Of a stretch of 64,000 nt of DNA, positions 23,690 through 35,380 are shown in pieces. The position numbers and the translations under genes are program-made. The number at the start of each line of letters is the position of its first letter. Positions within the stretch are counted from its first letter, which is position 1. Under the pieces are notes generated by a model that worked only from the letters and a program-made list of their open reading frames with translations, was not told where the DNA came from and made no database searches. The stretch comes from Macrobrachium rosenbergii (taxonomy: Eukaryota; Arthropoda; Malacostraca; Decapoda; Palaemonidae): contig NC_089742.1 in the NCBI RefSeq assembly GCF_040412425.1, forward strand, positions 73,827,625 to 73,891,624, written 5' to 3'.

Positions 23690-24390
23690 GCTGCCATGTT
23701 GTGTGAAACATCAGCATGGAGGACACTGAACCAGTTACCAAAATGTACCCAATGTTGAAATGTCCTTCATGTTCCAGATGTATATATCCCATACAAAATA
23801 TGCCCAGTGAATAACATTAACAAATGTCTCAATGAACAAAATGAACCCATGATATAAAATGTACCTAAGATATAAGATGTTCCTAACGGATAAGAAGTAC
23901 CCAAGGTGCTAGATATACCCAGGCAGCCTAATGAGCCAAAATGAACCCAGTAGAGCAAGTGAGTCCGATTAATCAAAGTCCCTTCATAGAATCAATAAAC
24001 TAAATGAACCCAGTTGACTAGTGGACCAATAGACCGAATGTCCCAATGGTCTCAAGGAAAACAAAATTACCCTGTAGACCAAATGGGCCCAAAGGACCAA
24101 ATACCCGAATGGACTCGATGGACCTGATAAAAAATATATAACAAAGGGACTAAACAGTTTAGTGGACGCAGTCAGCCCAATGGACCAAAATGGAACCAGT
24201 GGTCTCAATGGCCCTAGTTTACCAAATGGACCCAATGGACAAAATGTAAAATGTACTTAACAGAACAAGGGATAAAATATATAACTTTACCGAGTGTGCC
24301 AAATGTGCTTAAATACAATATATACCCGTTGGGCAAATGCACCCAATACAATGAGTATCCAAGTAACAAAATATAAACTTGCAGTGTACG
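23690..24390. repeat. degenerate short-unit minisatellite
   Basis: About 700 bp built of diverged copies of a roughly 9-12 bp word resembling CCAAATGGACC, with variants such as CCCAATGGACAAAATG and CCCAGTAGAGCAAG. Unit boundaries drift, so it is old. The open frames across it on the - strand are a by-product of the repeats. Confidence 0.65.
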
Positions 24391-24589
24391 CGGTTTTCAA
24401 AATATCTGGTTTCATAAATGACATGACTTGATCTACGTGCAGTGCAATACCACAAAAATTATTTTACGAAAACTTTGGGTAGACCTATTTAAACACTTTC
24501 TATGACCAGGCCAAACCATTTGTTATGGTTTAGTGTCAACTTTCACCCAATATGGCGTCTCTCATAAACAGGTAATGACCAATCTAGCA

Positions 24590-25596
24590 TAGAGAGATGC
24601 ACAAAAATATTTACCCAAATGTCACATTTTTTATAAATTTGAATCTCCAACGATAATTTCAATGAAATACTCTTATTTAATTAAGTAAACCGTTGTATTT
24701 GTACGTACATGGACTTTTATGTCTCCAAGATCCTTGGACGCGTCATGAGTTGACATGCGTCAGACCAAGGAAATGGAAAAAGCTCCGGTAACACAGTACC
24801 AAAGTACCACAGCACCATAGTGCCACTACGATCACTCTCAGTTACCAGTCGCTCGAGACAAGACGACAGATACTTTTACGAGAAACTTTGAAGGAGATTA
24901 TATTTGGCTGGTCTGGTGATCGATATCTAATTTCTGCACACGTGATGATGGATTTTTCGTAAGGTGTACGAAATTGAACATGAGCAAATAAGCACGCCGT
25001 GTGGGGGTCCGAGGTGAAGCAGTTCTTGGTGGAGGAAGACGGCGAGAGTTCCAAGAACTTTGCTGCTGGCGGCCTAACTTGAGGCAAGTTCTTGTAATGC
25101 AGACTCAAGGGTGTTTAGTGTACATAGTCGGCGAAAGTGAATCATACACTTAAAGGTTGATGAGGCAAGGCCCTTTATAAATATATCTTCAACCATTAGT
25201 GAAGCGATTAACTTATAGAAAGTGTGAACTTCGTTTGAGATTTAAATTTTTTAGTCTTCATACACTCTTTTGAGATTTTGAGTAAATCTGATTTTGAGCT
25301 TGCAAATACATCGCCCCTACAATTTGTCACGTTTTTCCGTAGATTTAAGTTTCGCTGAGAGAGGTGGAACCTTGGAGTGAAGAGAGGTCGAGAGCTATGA
25401 TCTTGGAGTTATCGGGACATTTTCAGCAATTTAGACTGGGTTTTGAATACTTAATTTTAAGAAGCTATAGCCTTCGATAAGTGCAGTCTGAAAACCATTT
25501 TTTTTGTAATAAAGATATTTTATTTGTATTCAGTTTCCTCTTAACCTAGTAATTAGTCTTTCCATCCTTGATATTACCATATAATTATTTTAGCGA
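24590..25596 (+). repeat. 5' LTR of a BEL/Pao element (left edge uncertain)
   Basis: 24598-25090 is homologous to 48667-49255, sharing CACATTTTTTATAAAT, ATGTCTCCA..ATCCTTGGAC and GCTGGCGGCCTAAC. It ends just before a tRNA primer site at 25598. AATAAA at about 25508 is a plausible LTR polyadenylation signal. The left edge is set by where homology begins and could be further left. Confidence 0.65.
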
Positions 25597-25597
25597 A

Positions 25598-25615
25598 TGG
25601 CGCCCAACGTGGGGC
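25598..25615 (+). promoter_or_regulatory. primer binding site, tRNA-Lys type
   Basis: TGGCGCCCAACGTGGGGC is complementary to the 3' end of a tRNA-Lys, a standard minus-strand primer for LTR retroelements. It follows the LTR directly. Confidence 0.9.
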
Positions 25616-25842
25616 TTGCTTCAGCTCTGACCTCTCTCCATCTCATTCTTCCTTGGACACCCCCTACAGTTTTCTTGAGGTATTTAGCTTAGCATGACAG
25701 CTAATTTGATCCATTGTTCTTACTGATTTAAGCTTATTAAATTAATTATTTCTGTTTTCCGAACTGTCTGGTGGTGGTAGCTTATTTTTATTGTAATTTT
25801 GGTAAATTTGAAATTTTATTGCTGAAAGCTTTTTTTTCAATT

Positions 25843-27070
25843 ATGGCTGCTAGTGATTTAGAGAAACTTGATTCTACTCAAGAGTCCTTGCTGCTCATGT
25901 CTTAAAGGGAGTCTGATGATGACGGTAAAGTGTTGGTTAGTATCCGAAGTGGAAAGAGAGTGTCTGTAAAGAAGACTTTAAAGAATATAGAGAATAGTGC
26001 ACTGGATATTAAAGGAGTTAAATTTCTCTAGATGAGAAGATAGTCATGTGCTTCATTCGAGACTTTGGAGTTCTGTTCAGTATCATCAACAGGCGGAAAT
26101 TGACGAAAAGTACTGGGACGGTATAAGGTTGGCAATTGAAGTTGTCTAGGGAAATGACTCGCTTGTCAAAGTCTGGAGTAGTAGCGACACCATGCACCTA
26201 CTCCTTCCAGACAGGAGGAAGTTCATCATTCCTACCATAGAATAACTTTCCCTAGCATAAAAGTGCCTTATTTTGATGGTAATCTCGCAGCTTATCATAA
26301 GTTTATTTCTTCTTTTGGAAAGTCTTCTTTCTAAATACGACCTTTCCTCGTTTGAGAAATTTTCTTATCTCTCAACAGGTAACAGGGCACGCAAAGAAAT
26401 TGCTGGATTCCCTTGCTTTGAAGGATTTGAAATATGAATCGGCTATAAAACTGCTCACTGAAGCGTTTAGTGATAAGCTTAGTCAACGATACTCGGTAAT
26501 TAAGGGTTTGTGTAACTTGAACCCTGATCCTAATGCTATGGACAAGTGAAGCCCGTGTCTAAGAGGAACAGGTTCGATCATCAGAAATAAATGGGGATTT
26601 GTTTGTTCAATATTTTCGGAAAGCCCGTGTGATGGATCTAGACTCTAGAGTATAGAGGTCGAAACCATCTTTGAAAGAAATTTTGGACAACCTAGTTTGA
26701 AGCAAATAAGAGATTTATTATAAGAACCTTGAGTCCAACCTGCCTGACAAAGCTAATGTGAGTTGAAGCAATCTTTAAATGCTGTATCAGTCTCGGTTAC
26801 TCCCAGAGATTCTTCAGAGTCGTTGAGCGCTAGTTCAAAATTAAAGGTGGCCTTTCCACTGCGTTCCCATGGTAATTTAATTTCGAAAGACCAAAAACTT
26901 GACTTGAGTGTACGAAATACGCCGATCCTAGTAGTAAATGTGAGAAACTTAAATTTATGGGGGTTGTTATAAATGTGGTTTAACTTTGCATAATGCCAAA
27001 GATAGTCATTTTAGATTTAATCAGCCGTGTACGAAATGTCATCTTTTCACATGTCTTATTTATTCCTTAG
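25843..27070 (+). pseudogene. BEL/Pao gag remnant
   Basis: ATG at 25843 opens MAASDLEKLDSTQESLL and soon meets a stop. Across frames the text includes KVPYFDGNLAAYHKF and a block at 26352-26549 with GHAKKLLDSLALKDLKYESA, the pattern of the DUF1759 Gag domain of Pao elements. Near 26935-27060 zinc-knuckle-like residues CYKCGLTLHNAKDSHF and PCTKCHLFTC follow. Multiple stops and shifts make it non-functional. The gag builds the particle in intact relatives. Confidence 0.75.
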
Positions 27071-27189
27071 TTTAATAAGAGTGCTAATTGGAAAGGTAAT
27101 AATAAGGTTAAAGACGAAATAGTCATCAGTACAAATAAGAATAATCTTCCTAAACGTTCTGATACCAAAGTAGTTTAAACTACTACAGT

Positions 27190-29185
27190 GCTGATGGAAT
27201 GCTGAAAGGTTTAGAGGTATTGAATGATGTAATTCTCACAACTGGTACAGCATAGGCCTATGTTGAGAGATCCGGTCATGAAATACAATGGAGAGTGTTT
27301 AAAGATCTTGGTTCTCAAACTACCTTAGCAAAAGGGTCTCCGAAAGACATCCTTAATCAAGGGATTAATTCGGTCAACAATCACGATACATACATCGTCG
27401 AGTTTCCCGTTCATGTTGCTGGCCAGGGAAAGCAATTGTTGAGGGTACTTTGTGTAAACGTAAATTAATTAAAAAAAAAATTTTTCACTTGGATTGATGA
27501 AGTTAGCAGACGCTTTAGTTGACAAGGGTTATACCCTGGCAGATAAGCATATAGATTCTGATACCACAGACGATTTTGCAGTCTTGCTTGGTAGCGATCA
27601 AAGCCATATTTTTCCATTAACACAAAGACTTCAGTTACAATGGTAAATGTCCTTCAGTTACAATGGCAAATGCCCCTCTACTGTTTACGAAACGCCGTCG
27701 GGTACAATGCTTTCTGGAAGTGTTTCGTTGTTTTTAGAGAACATTATTTTGATATATATTCCTGATTGTAATTCTCAATGATAGTTTACAGTAACGTAAA
27801 TTCTTTGCTAGAAGAGAAAGAACTTTTTCATGACCAGAAGATGCAGACTGCAACTGACGAACCCCTCGAATCAATAGGCTATTTACTTCATTTTTGGAAA
27901 TTCAAGGCGACCCTGGACAATCTGTTTGGACTGATGAAAATAGTAATTGATAACATTCTTAGTAATATCCGGAGAGATCCTATGACAGGTAGGTTAGTTT
28001 TACCTATTTTATGGAAAAAGGATATAGAACATTTAATGTCTTTCAACTGTAGCCTAATGTTGCACAGTCAGTCCTTCAATCTCAAAAGAAAAAACTGTCG
28101 CCAGAGAGGTTAAAGGAATACGGTGCAGTTATACAGAAGCAATTTGAAAATTGAGTAACTGAGCGAATTGCCGATCTCCTTCATACCTAAAGATTCCTGA
28201 GGTATCATTTCTAGCTCATAATGCTGTGTTTCGTAAAAACTCAAACAGGACCAAGTGTAGGGCTGTCTTTCTATCGAATTTAAGTGAAAGGAAGAATGAG
28301 AATATCTTTCTCATAATCAGTGTTCCATGGTTGGAACTAATTTGAAGAATAAAATACAGATTTTCAATAAATATTTACTGACTTACCACTTGAAAAAAAA
28401 ATTTATTACAATAATATTTCGCAGGAGGGGTGGGTAGAGTTCTCGGCTAGCACGTTGTTGGCCCAGCGTTCGACTCTCCAACCGGCCAATGCAGAATTAG
28501 AGGAATTTATTTCTGGTGATAGAAATTAATTTCTCGTCATAATGTGATTCGGATTCCACAGTAAGCAGTAGGTCCCGTTGCTAGGTAACCAGTTGATTCT
28601 TAGCCACGTAAAATAAATCTAATCCTTCTGGCCAACCCTAGGAGAGCTGTTAATCAGCTCAGTGGTCTGGTTAAACTAAGATATACTTACTGCTTTTACT
28701 TGGAAAGTAGGATAAAAGAAAGTTAATTTCTCTATGGTTTAATGATATTTCTAAGAACGATTTTGCAATCATTTACTATCGTTTCCGAAGGGTGCCTTTT
28801 GGAATGAGATACTTTCCTTTTTTGTTAATGATAGCTCTCTGTTACATATTGGTTCATAATGTAACTGATGATGATGAGACACGTAATATAAAAAGGTCAT
28901 TGTTATAACTTTTGTACATAACTTCAAATGCGGAAAATGTTTTGTTTAAGGCATTAAATGTTTCTGTTTCGACGTTCCGAGATTCTGGATTCGAATTACA
29001 ACAGTTTTGTACGAACGATTAAATGATAAATTTGAACATTGCACTGAATCTGAATCAAAACTTTTCGGTCGTAATTTCGGATGCAGAGAATGATACTATT
29101 AAAATCCCTTAACTTGAACTGAACCCCAAAGCTAATACAAAAAGGCTAATTTTGAGTATTATTCATTCTAATTTTGATCCTGTGG
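27190..29185 (+). pseudogene. BEL/Pao pol remnant (protease and RT)
   Basis: A protease-like DLGSQTTL occurs near 27310, followed by ADKHIDSDTTDDFAVLLGSD. RT pieces include FRRVPFGMRYFPFLLM near 28785 and, near 28980-29180, TFRDSGFELQQFCTND and a final TKRLILSIIHSNFDPV, the motif that follows the RT in BEL/Pao. A SINE is inserted at 28436-28690. Everything beyond that motif (RNase H, integrase) is missing because element H starts there. Confidence 0.7.
28436..28690 (+). mobile_element. tRNA-derived SINE, copy 2, in the BEL pol remnant
   Basis: Homologous to 2999-3256. The A-box-like GTGGGTAGAGTTCTCGG and B-box-like GCGTTCGACTCTC are clearer here. It ends in TTAAACTAAGATATACTTA. The target duplication is not obvious. 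Confidence 0.85.
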
Positions 29186-29480
29186 TCTTGGGGTTTGGGT
29201 GGGGGTTTATAAAGGTAAAGATGGGAAGGGGTTGGTATAGGTTAAGGATGCGTGGTCGGGAAGGGAAAGTCCATGGCGTTTTTCTTAAGAGATAGTTTTG
29301 TGATTGTTGGGACGGCCCAGAATGTTTGTACATAGGTTATTTGTTTTGGAGTTAGTATCCTGTACTGAAGTCTAATAATGTGAGTTTTTGGTTATGCATT
29401 TTTCACGTTATTCTGAAGTATCCTGTACTGAAGTCTAATAATGTGAGTTTTTGGTTATGCATTTTTCACGTTATTCTGAA
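29186..29480 (+). repeat. left terminal repeat of element H
   Basis: Matches 48424-48662 (GGGGTTGGTATAGG, AGTCCATGGCG, TACTGAAGTCTA, TGGTTATGCATTTTTCA). It contains a perfect 63-bp tandem duplication (29355-29417 and 29418-29480). It leads almost directly into gag text with no recognisable primer site, so leader sequence may have been lost. Confidence 0.6.
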
Positions 29481-30135
29481 GGAATTGTAATTGCTTGGTT
29501 AAGAAAGGAAAAATTGGTCGCTAGGCTTCAGGAAGTGAATGATGTTGGTGCATTTATTCCATTGTTTTTGGAAGGTGGTGCATTGGCTTTGTATTTGGAA
29601 ATGAAAGAAGATGACGAAAGTGATAGTGACAAGATTGAAGAATTATTGAAAGAACCCTTTTCAGATGGAGCTTTTTTAGCATTTGGGAAATAACTAATTC
29701 AAGGTGAACTTGGGAGCAGGTAGATGTTTTTGCAAATGAATTAAGAGGGTTGGCAGGGTTAGCTGGGTTTAAGGGGATGGGTTGGAACACGTGGTAAGGT
29801 TATTGTTTGTGAATAGTATGGTTAGTCAAGTCAGTGCATCGTTGCAGTACCTATCAGGAATACCGGGAATGGCAGTGAGTGAAATTATTAATAGAGCGAG
29901 AATATTGACTTTTAACACATTCAGTGATCTTGCTGCTGTTAGTACATCTGGCCCAAGTATGTTGAGAATAAAGCAATAGTTGGGGGCCACATGAGTTCAT
30001 CAAGTTTTGATGAATTCAGGGGTCAGTGTTATGGGTGGGGAGGACCACATATGCTGCATTATTGTAAGGACCGAAAACCAGTTATGTGCTTCCAGTGTCA
30101 TAAGGTAGGTCATGTTTCAACTTAGTGTGATTCAG
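29441..30135 (+). pseudogene. element H gag remnant
   Basis: The frame 29451-29693 reads IVIAWLRKEKLVARLQEV and LFLEGGALALYLEM, the pattern of a Ty3/gypsy-like Gag capsid. It continues past stops with LQYLSGIPGMAVSEIINRAR. Near 30025-30135 are two zinc-knuckle-like stretches, one with its first CxxC damaged (CYGWGGPH..HYC) and one reading CFQCHKVGHVST followed by a stop and C. Gag would package element RNA; this copy is dead. Confidence 0.65.
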
Positions 30136-30214
30136 GAAACGAGGAAAGGGGGACTGGTACGCCAACAGGTTCCCCCTTGGAGGTGTAAGGGCGCCCCTTT
30201 GAGGTTACCATTTG

Positions 30215-30320
30215 TTAAATAGAGGTGATTGGGTATTCTGTGGTGGGCTTGGTGGACATAGGTTGTTCTACTACAGTTCTTGGTTCACATTTAGTGGATA
30301 AAGTTAGTGAAGGAAAGGTT
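30215..30320 (+). pseudogene. element H protease, left part
   Basis: GLVDIGCSTTVLG is an aspartic protease active-site block in which the usual D-T/S-G has become D-I-G. It is cut at 30320 by gypsy copy 1 after EGKV, and continues at 35381. Confidence 0.75.
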
Positions 30321-30702
30321 GTAAAGTCCCCGCTCAGTGGTTTATGATGAACATCCCGTTTTCTGGGGTGCCTTCACACGCGACCTAAGGTCGGGCGAAC
30401 ACAATCTTATTATCATTATTGTGAATTGTATATTTATTACCTGTTCATTTGCCCTTGTACCACATATATGTGTCAGAGTATTTTTATGTCCAACCAGCTA
30501 TTGTTAATCATCATGTTTTCTGTATGTACCTGTCCTGTTTTGTGTAGAGAAATAGTTTGACCTCAGGTCACTTGTAAATTTTTTGTACCACTCAGTCTCT
30601 GCGTATACATGAGATGTCCATGCGCCACTTTATAAGCAGGTCGCTTCATCAGTAAACCAGCAGTACTTGTCTTCCTGCTTATTATTTCACACCTCTCTCA
30701 CA
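30321..30702 (+). repeat. gypsy copy 1, 5' LTR
   Basis: Begins TGTAAAGTCCCCGCT and ends CTCTCACA. Matches 34989-35379 along its length, with many differences by eye (about thirty), including a diverged tract before TTTATAAG. AGGT precedes it and GGGT follows the 3' LTR, a probable 4-bp target duplication with one change. Confidence 0.92.
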
Positions 30703-30703
30703 G

Positions 30704-30720
30704 TGCTGACTCTGAAGTGG
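30704..30720 (+). promoter_or_regulatory. gypsy copy 1 primer binding site, tRNA-Trp type, decayed
   Basis: TGCTGACTCTGAAGTGG lies one base after the LTR and aligns with TGGTGACCCTGGAGTGG at the same place in copy 2. The first bases match the complement of arthropod tRNA-Trp, the primer used by CsRn1-type elements. Confidence 0.6.
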
Positions 30721-30934
30721 TTCCCGGAGCCATTAATGGACCTAAACGGCGACTTAGTCTTGGCCCGATGAACCAACCCACGCCCTAACGGACTAACAAC
30801 AGCACTCTAACAAAGCGTTCAGGCGTTACCGACCCTCGTCGGCAAATCACTGGCGTCATTAGTGGACCCACACGGCACGCTCCCAAGCATGTATTGACGT
30901 GAGTGTTCCCTCACACTCCAAGTGAGAGTGCAGA

Positions 30935-31880
30935 ATGAGCATGGACACAGACATCCCCACCCACATGCAAATTACTGCAAACTTCTCGGAGGCAGATGTC
31001 TCCCTTGTGCAACCCCCTCCTGCGCGCTCCTCCACGCTGCCCGCTCCCTGCGTGATGCCCCTCCTGACAGACCAACCAAGGGCGGCCCTCAGCATAAAGC
31101 TGCCGCCATTCACCCATCAGAACCCAGTGCCCTGGCTCTAGAGGGTCGAAGGGCAATTCAGGGTGGCAGGCCTGACTGACGAGGTGTTGAAGGTGAACAT
31201 CGCCATCAACGCCCACCGGGGGAGATATATAAGAAGGTCGCCCCGTGAGTGACGACAACAACGAGCCTTGCCACCTTCCAGGAGTTAAAGACCACTCTCG
31301 TTGAGACCTGCTCCATCGAGACCTGCTCCCTGCCCGTCTCAGAGAGAGCCTCCCACGCCCTCGACCTCGCCATCAGCCCCGGCAGGACACGAACCTCTTG
31401 GAGACGCGGCATGCCCTCCAGGCCCTCCTCCTCCTCCCCGAGACTGACAGCAACGGCAGGCGCAAAGAGATTAGCCTGTCGAGGGAGATCCTCTTGCGGC
31501 AGCTACTCCCAGAGGTCCGTGTGCAGATCACAGAACCATACACCCTGCCAGTCGAGGACCTGATCAAAGTGGCGCAGCAGCTGACGGACTCCATGAGGGC
31601 AGTGAAGCGGGCGTCCACGCCCGCACACCCCATCAACTGCCTCCAGCCGGAGGACCCCACCACAGAGGGCATCAACGCCGTCGACAGGAGGAGGCCACCC
31701 CACCAGCAGAAGAAGGAAAGGCTGGGGCTTTGCTATTACCACCAGAGGTTTGGTAAAGCTGCCCAAAATTGTGAAGTCCCCTGCCTTTTCTCCCCTCCAA
31801 AAAATGGGGGAATCGCTGGCCACCATCACAGGCCACCATGGCAGCAGCATCCGAAACACCCAGGGGCCCCGCACCAGTAG
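30935..31880 (+). pseudogene. gypsy copy 1 gag remnant (CsRn1-type)
   Basis: ATG at 30935 opens MSMDTDIPTHMQIT, ends at a stop at 31139, and continues in shifted frames. The second half (31398-31880) includes ISLSREILLRQLLPEVRVQI and CYYHQRFGKAAQNCEVPC, a C-H-C-C arrangement rather than CCHC. That Gag motif is a hallmark of the CsRn1 clade. The copy-2 gag at 44098 is the intact comparison for the first half. Confidence 0.85.
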
Positions 31881-32430
31881 GCTTCTACGTCCACGACACT
31901 ATCTCCGGCAGGATGATGCTGATCGACACTGGGGCCATGCGGTCAGTGTTCCCGCCTTCCAGAGAGGACCGCAGATGTCTCCCAGACCCGGCTGCCTCCC
32001 TGACGGCCACCAACGCGTCCCCCATCCTCTCGTATGGCACCAGGCTCCTGTCATTCTCCATCCTTGACCTGAGGTACAAGTGGAACTTCATTGTCGCGGA
32101 CGTTAGGACCCCGCTCCTGGGTGCGGACTTCCTCGCCCACTTCGGACTGGCAGTTGACGTTTGGCTGCAAGCGCCAGGCTCCAGGGAGCCCACAATCTGT
32201 TCTGTTGCTCCCCACCCATACGGCTCCCTCCTGAAGGAATTCCTGGAGGTGTTCAAACCCGAGCTTTGTCAGGTGCCTGGGACCCCTGCCAAACACGGGA
32301 TATATCATCACATCAAAACAAGGGCCTCCCCACCGATGCAGGCAAAGTTCTGGAGGCTTCCCCCACAGTGCCTTCAGGAGGCCAAGAAGGCCTTTGCTGA
32401 GATGGAACGGATGGGCATATGCAAGAAGGC
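31838..32430 (+). pseudogene. gypsy copy 1 protease and pol N-terminus
   Basis: The open frame contains MLIDTGAMRSVFP, an aspartic protease active site with DTG intact, then LLGADFLAHFGL. The frame then runs out of register around 32420-32440, where the RT frame takes over one base apart. Without that shift, protease and RT would be one polyprotein. Confidence 0.85.
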
Positions 32431-33690
32431 TCCAGCCCATGGGCCTCCCACCTTCACATGGTACAGAAAGCCAACAGCACCTGGAGACCCTGCGGTGACT
32501 ACAGGCGGCTCAACCTCGCTACAGAACCCGACCACTACCCTCTACCAAACATGCAGGACCTAACGGCCTCCTTCCAAGGGGCCAAAATATTCTCAAAGTT
32601 AGATCTCTTGAAATCATATTTTCAGGTACCAGTAGCTCCAGAGGACATCTCCAAAACCGCCATCGTCATGCTTTTCGGGTCCTACGTCTTTGCCTTCTCC
32701 ACCTTCGGCCTGAGGAACGCAGGGGCGACCTTTCAGAGACTGATGGACAGCATCCTGGGGGACCTGAACTTCTGCGTCTCCTACGTCGATGATATCCTAA
32801 TATTTTCCAGATCCCACAGGGAACACCTACGACACATCCGGAAGGTCCTGCAGCACCTGCAGGAGAGTGGCCTCGTTGTCAGGTTCGACAAGTGCACCTT
32901 CGGCGTCGATAGGGTGGAATTCCTAGGCCACGAGATACCCCCAGGAGCGGTCCGCCCAGTTTCATCGAAAGCAGAGTCTGTCGTCAGATTCCCCACCCCT
33001 ACCTCCATCAGGACCGTACAAGAATTCCTCAGAATGGTCAACTACTACAGGAGATTCATCCCGGGGATCACACACACCATGGTCCCCCTGACGGAGATCC
33101 TCAAGGGCCGTCCGAAGACCTTAGAGTGGGGCCTCGACCAGCAAAGGGCCTTCTCCCTGACGAAGGCCGCCCTCACCAAGGCAACAGCTTTGGCCCACCA
33201 GGACCCCAGCTCTCCCCTCCTGCTGACAACGGATGCCAGCAACATCGCCTGCGGGGCTGACCTGGAGCAAGTCGTCAACGGAGCCCCTCAGCCCATCGCT
33301 TTCTTCAGCAGAAAACTCAGCCCCACCGAGTCCCGCTACAGCACCTTCGACAGGGAACTCTTTGTGGTGTACCAGGCGGTACGCCACTTTAAATTCCTCC
33401 TGGAGGGTACTCTCTTCACAGTTAAGACGGACCACCAGCCGCTGGTCCACGCCTTCACGAAGCTGGGGAATGCATGGTCCCCCAGGCAGCAGCAGCACCT
33501 CACGGCCATCACGGAGTTCACCTGCAGCATCAAGTACCTCCCCAGCAAGAAGAACCAAGTAGCCGATGCCCTCTCGAGGATCGAAATCGACGCAGTGCAG
33601 CTTGGGATCGACTACGAGGACCTCGCCCGTGAACAAGATGCCGACCCAGAGACTCCGGCTTACCGCACCGCCATCAGGTCGCTGAAGTGA
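32419..33690 (+). CDS. gypsy copy 1 reverse transcriptase and RNase H (open, 423 codons)
   Basis: Uninterrupted frame covering most of RT: WRPCGDYRRLN, FSKLDLLKSYFQVPV, FGLRNAGATFQRLMD and the catalytic SYVDDILIFS, followed by the connection domain and RNase H with LLTTDASNIACGADLEQ and SRYSTFDRELFVVYQAV. It copies element RNA into DNA in intact relatives. The first ATG here is inside the pol reading frame and is not a natural start; the N-terminal part is in the frame at 31838. It ends at a stop before the integrase, so it is not a complete polyprotein. Confidence 0.85.
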   Translation: MQEGSSPWASHLHMVQKANSTWRPCGDYRRLNLATEPDHYPLPNMQDLTASFQGAKIFSKLDLLKSYFQVPVAPEDISKTAIVMLFGSYVFAFSTFGLRNAGATFQRLMDSILGDLNFCVSYVDDILIFSRSHREHLRHIRKVLQHLQESGLVVRFDKCTFGVDRVEFLGHEIPPGAVRPVSSKAESVVRFPTPTSIRTVQEFLRMVNYYRRFIPGITHTMVPLTEILKGRPKTLEWGLDQQRAFSLTKAALTKATALAHQDPSSPLLLTTDASNIACGADLEQVVNGAPQPIAFFSRKLSPTESRYSTFDRELFVVYQAVRHFKFLLEGTLFTVKTDHQPLVHAFTKLGNAWSPRQQQHLTAITEFTCSIKYLPSKKNQVADALSRIEIDAVQLGIDYEDLAREQDADPETPAYRTAIRSLK

Positions 33691-34710
33691 AAGGACATGC
33701 CCCTTAGCCCTGGAGGGCCAACACTGCTGAGCGATGTAAGCACTGGCCACCCCTGCCCACTGGTGCCTGCCTCCCGTTGTTGGCTGCTCTTTGACGTCAT
33801 CCACGGACTGTCCCACCCCTCCGGCAGAACGACGGCCAGGCTGCTGGCGGAGAAGTTCGTCTGGCACGGCGTACGGAAGGACGTGACGGCCTGGGCAAGG
33901 CACTGCATACAGTGCCAGGCCAGCAAAGTAGGGCGGCACACCGAATCGGGGGTGGGCGACTTTCCTCAGCCGGGAAGACGTTTCGGGCACATCCACGTTG
34001 ACGTAGTGGGTCCTCTTCCCCATCAGGAGGAGCAAGATACCTTCTAACAGTTGTCGACCGCTCTACCAGGTGGCCTGAAGCTACGCCAATGGAAGAAGCC
34101 ACCTCCTGTGCGTGCGCATAGGCCCTCCTCTCCAGCTGGATCAGCTGGTTCGGTTCCCGGACCATATAACTACGGACAGGGTCCTGCCTTCCTGTCCGAG
34201 CTGTGGACCACCCTGGCATGCCTGCTGGGGACCACTCACCACAGCACCACCGCCTACAACCCCACAGTCAATGGAATGGTGGAAAGGTTCCACAGGTCCC
34301 TGAAGGCGTCCCTCATGGCTCGTTGCACCTCCGAGAATTGGAAGTACCAGCTGCCCTGGTTCTTCCTCGGGCTGAGGACTGCCCCCAGAGCCAACAGCGG
34401 AAAAGGTCTTCGGGGAGACCCTTGTAGTCCCGGGTGAACTCATCACAGAGGACCAGGATGACTTAACAACACAGAGGCTCCGCAACAGTGTTGGGAAGTT
34501 CGCCCCCCTGCCGGCGGACATACACCGACAGCATGTCACCCTTCATACCTCCTGGTCTGTCCTCCGCCACCCACGTCTTCATCAGGGACGATGCCGTATG
34601 TCCACCCTTAACCAGGCCCTACAGGGGACCTTTCCTTGTACTTGACTTGAGAGGAACAAGAAAGCATTCCGGGTGGCCATCCACGGGTAGGAAGACTGGG
34701 TATTGATGGA
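33691..34710 (+). pseudogene. gypsy copy 1 integrase remnant
   Basis: The zinc-binding N-terminal part is readable (HGLSHPSGRTTARLL..HCIQCQ), then HIHVDVVGPLP with the first catalytic Asp. A C-run at 34018-34021 is one base short and shifts the frame. A TAG lies inside the following block. The TTDR motif (about 34172) and the following GPAFLSELW are one base out of register. The C-terminal [17 protein letters not shown] block is open. Confidence 0.85.
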
Positions 34711-34988
34711 CCGCCTCAAGCCTGCATTTCTGGAGGAAGATGTCGGGGGCACTTCTCAAAGCCCCCCACAGGAGGTGGCGCCCCCACAGCCCGCCCTGTC
34801 TGCAAGAAAACCTCGTGGGCACCCCCGGAAGGCCCCGGGACCGGGCAGGAGGGCAACCCAACACACCCATCCACAGGGCACCGAAGAAGACGAACCCCCC
34901 CCGCTGGCATTGAGAAGGCGGGGCCCCCTCTGCTGCCCCAGCAGATACCTGCTTTGATCAGACGTTACCTACGTCTTGGGGGGAGTAT

Positions 34989-35379
34989 TGTAAAGTCCCC
35001 GCTCAACGGGTTCTCTATGATGAACATCCCGTTTTCTGCGGTACCTTCACATGCGACCTAAGGTCGGACGAACACAATCTTATTATCATTATTGTGAATT
35101 GTATATTTATTACCTGTTCATTTGCCCTTGTACCACGCATATGTGTCAGAGTATTTTTATGCCCAACCAGCTATTGTTAATCATCATGTTTTCTGTATGT
35201 ACCTGTCCTGTTTTGTGTAGAGAAATAGTTTGACCTCAGGTCACTTGTAAAATTTTGTACCCGCGGTCTCTGCTTCCCCTCATCGGTGACGTCCATTCAC
35301 GCCGCTTTATAAGTGGGTTGCTTCATCAATAAACCAGCAGTACTTGTCTTCCTGCTCATTATTTGGCACCTCTCTCACA
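34989..35379 (+). repeat. gypsy copy 1, 3' LTR
   Basis: Starts TGTAAAGTCCCCGCTCAACG, preceded by the purine-rich CTTGGGGGGAG polypurine tract. Ends CTCTCACA at 35379. The flanking GGGT then leads back into element H. Confidence 0.92.
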
Positions 35380-35380
35380 G

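Noticed and set aside
33121..34035. 304-codon open frame on the - strand
   Set aside because: It is antisense to the gypsy copy 1 RNase H and integrase. GC-rich coding sequence without stops on the other strand explains it; no domain matches.
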